Origin: Rhodopirellula sp. SM50
GTDB taxonomy: Bacteria > Planctomycetota > Planctomycetia > Pirellulales > Pirellulaceae
Assembly: GCF_002289565.1 (NCBI RefSeq)
Contig: NZ_NTFY01000005.1
Location: 62,001 to 126,000, forward strand
DNA length: 64,000 bases
Direction of reading: 5' to 3'
A program made the translations under genes and the position numbers. Below the pieces are notes generated by a model. That model was not told the origin of the DNA. It saw only the letters and a list, made by a program, of their open reading frames with translations, and made no database searches. This document shows, one piece after another, positions 62,912 to 64,000 of the stretch (position 1 is its first letter; every line of letters starts with the position of its first letter).

Positions 62912-63733
62912 TCAATTCACCGCCACATCCAACGGCGGCAACATCGGAATCGTTTCAGCCGGAATGGCTTGATCCAGGATCGCCGACGGCGCGTGGCATT
63001 GGGTGCAGTTGGTTCGCCACGGGTGCGTCGATTCCATGCCGGCCCAACCGTTGGGTCCGCCATGACACGCGTTACAACTCTCTCGCATCCACTGCGAATG
63101 CGGGATCGTGGGCGGCGCGCCGGGATAGGCCCGTTTTCCAGCTTGGGGTGCCGCCAAGCCGACGAAACGATTGTCAACGTCATGGGGAACGTCTTGAAAC
63201 GGCGTGGGCGGAGGCGGCGAGTGACATTGGACGCAGTTGGCCAGGTACGCGTGCGACATCACGCTGGCCTTCATCCCGTCCAGCCGAACGCCGCCGCCAT
63301 GACAGGCGTAGCAGGCCGCGTCGCTGGTGTTCTCCACCGCGTGCGGAATGATCGGCGGGGCGCCGTTGTACGCCCTCCGGGAAGACCGAATGCGACTCGA
63401 AGCCAGTTTGTCGGCTTCACTCGGCTCGATCTTTTTAAACAGATCGTACGCCGGCTGATCCGACAGCGCGACGGGCTTTGCCTGGTAGGCGGCGGTCGGC
63501 CCCATCGGCGTGGCGGGAATCTCGACATAGCTGACCGCCGGGACGACCTTGCCCGACGCGTCGGCCGTGGAGGTTTCGGCAACGTCCGTGGGAGAGCGCT
63601 GGGACACGCCATCGGGCGTGGGCACACCGTCGGAGAGCCCGACGAGATATCCGATCACGGAGACCGCCAGGACGCTGAACAAGAACAGGGATGTCAGCCG
63701 ACCACGTCGCACCGGTTTGGCTGGTTCGCTCAT
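62912..63733 (-). CDS. napB: NapB-like cytochrome c with duplicated diheme module (four haem motifs)
   Basis: 273 residues from ATG 63733, overlapping the napA stop by 4 bp. An N-terminal membrane anchor or signal (LTSLFLFSVLAVSVIGYLVG) is followed by a 100-residue linker. Four CxxCH motifs occur: CYACH (about 140), CVQCH (about 166), CNACH (about 219) and CTQCH (about 243). NapB has one APPxIPHS-CxxCH-CxxCH unit; here it occurs twice, as RAYNGAPPIIPHAVENTSD and RAYPGAPPTIPHSQWMRESC, so the protein is an internal duplication. It is the expected electron donor to NapA. Confidence 0.88.
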   Translation of the reverse strand: MSEPAKPVRRGRLTSLFLFSVLAVSVIGYLVGLSDGVPTPDGVSQRSPTDVAETSTADASGKVVPAVSYVEIPATPMGPTAAYQAKPVALSDQPAYDLFKKIEPSEADKLASSRIRSSRRAYNGAPPIIPHAVENTSDAACYACHGGGVRLDGMKASVMSHAYLANCVQCHSPPPPTPFQDVPHDVDNRFVGLAAPQAGKRAYPGAPPTIPHSQWMRESCNACHGGPNGWAGMESTHPWRTNCTQCHAPSAILDQAIPAETIPMLPPLDVAVN

Positions 63734-64000
63734 GACGATGCCTCGCTCAGCTTGCGAACTCGGGCGGCGCACTTCTTGTAATCCGGTTGCTTGGAGAACG
63801 GGTCGTGATCATCCAAGGTGCAGTTGTTGATCAGTTTGGTCTCGTCAAAGAACGGGACGAAGATCGTCCCCCGCGGCGGTCGGCCACGGCCATCGATCCA
63901 CACCGGCAACTGCGTCGTGCCACGTCTCGATTCGATCACCACCGTTTCCCCCTGACGAATGTTCTGCGCCAACGCGTCCTGCAGATTCATTTCGACATAG
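63730..64000 (-). CDS. napA: Periplasmic nitrate reductase catalytic subunit, C-terminal part only
   Basis: 3' end of a gene that continues past the window. The visible 89 residues read YVEMNLQDALAQNIRQGETV, then RGRPPRGTIFVPFFDETKLI, TLDDHDPFSKQPDYKKCAAR and VRKLSEASS, matching the C-terminal molybdopterin-binding domain of NapA (PPRG-VFVPFFD and DP-SKQ-DFKKCA). The stop overlaps the napB-like start (ATGA). NapA reduces nitrate to nitrite in the periplasm. Confidence 0.9.
   Translation of the reverse strand, partial: YVEMNLQDALAQNIRQGETVVIESRRGTTQLPVWIDGRGRPPRGTIFVPFFDETKLINNCTLDDHDPFSKQPDYKKCAARVRKLSEASS

Overview
The window is chromosomal DNA from a member of the Planctomycetota, most likely a Pirellulaceae relative of Rhodopirellula. 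The lineage call rests on several planctomycete hallmarks: two DUF1549/DUF1553 (PSD1, planctomycete cytochrome) plus DUF1501 gene pairs, a TIGR03067-type secreted protein, an ECF sigma factor followed by a membrane Ser/Thr kinase, a mitochondrial-EFG1-like EF-G, and intergenic regions full of short palindromic repeats. No prophage, integrase, transposase, CRISPR array, rRNA or tRNA was found.

Layout. 0-1.5 kb: 3' end of a protoporphyrinogen oxidase. 1.8-5.6 kb: first DUF1549/DUF1501 pair. 5.9-11.9 kb: a hydroxyproline-use locus (secreted DUF885 metallopeptidase and PAS-AraC regulator on the minus strand; epimerase, FAD oxidase and DapA-like deaminase on the plus strand). 12-17.4 kb: small hypothetical gene, SPFH protein, BlaI-type repressor and M56 sensor protease. 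17.7-20.5 kb: second DUF1549/DUF1501 pair. 20.5-22.8 kb: Tat-exported TIM-barrel isomerase and a secreted protein. 23-27.6 kb: ECF sigma factor and kinase. 28-31.6 kb: TIGR03067 protein, two Tat subunits, PAC2 protein, CBS protein. 31.8-39.1 kb: complete N-type ATP synthase operon in the order atpDCQRBEFAG, with a repeat element between atpF and atpA. 39.2-42.5 kb: 3-methyladenine glycosylase, amidohydrolase, radical SAM protein. 42.7-48.5 kb: glycogen/alpha-glucan genes (GH57, GalT/ADP-glucose phosphorylase-like, glycogen synthase). 48.8-57.9 kb: a pseudokinase-like membrane protein, a secreted protein, an ABC-exporter homologue with every ATPase motif degenerate, and an ABC-2 permease. 58.3-61.6 kb: thioesterase, rpsR and fusA. 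61.8-64 kb: periplasmic nitrate reductase genes running off the window (napA 3' end, a four-haem NapB-like protein, a four-cluster ferredoxin, a small hypothetical protein).

How the genes work together. Four functional units are clear: hydroxyproline catabolism, the second (N-type) rotary ATPase, storage-glucan metabolism and nitrate respiration. Two signalling units (ECF plus kinase; BlaI plus M56) are typical one-locus modules. The most unusual items are the dead ABC exporter beside an ABC-2 permease that has no ATPase gene next to it, the internally duplicated four-haem NapB, the pseudokinase with Ala-Pro-Pro-Val repeats, and several families of structured dispersed repeats. One of these repeats is present as two identical 79-bp inverted copies 11 kb apart. 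All calls come from reading the sequence and from memory of protein families; no database search was run.
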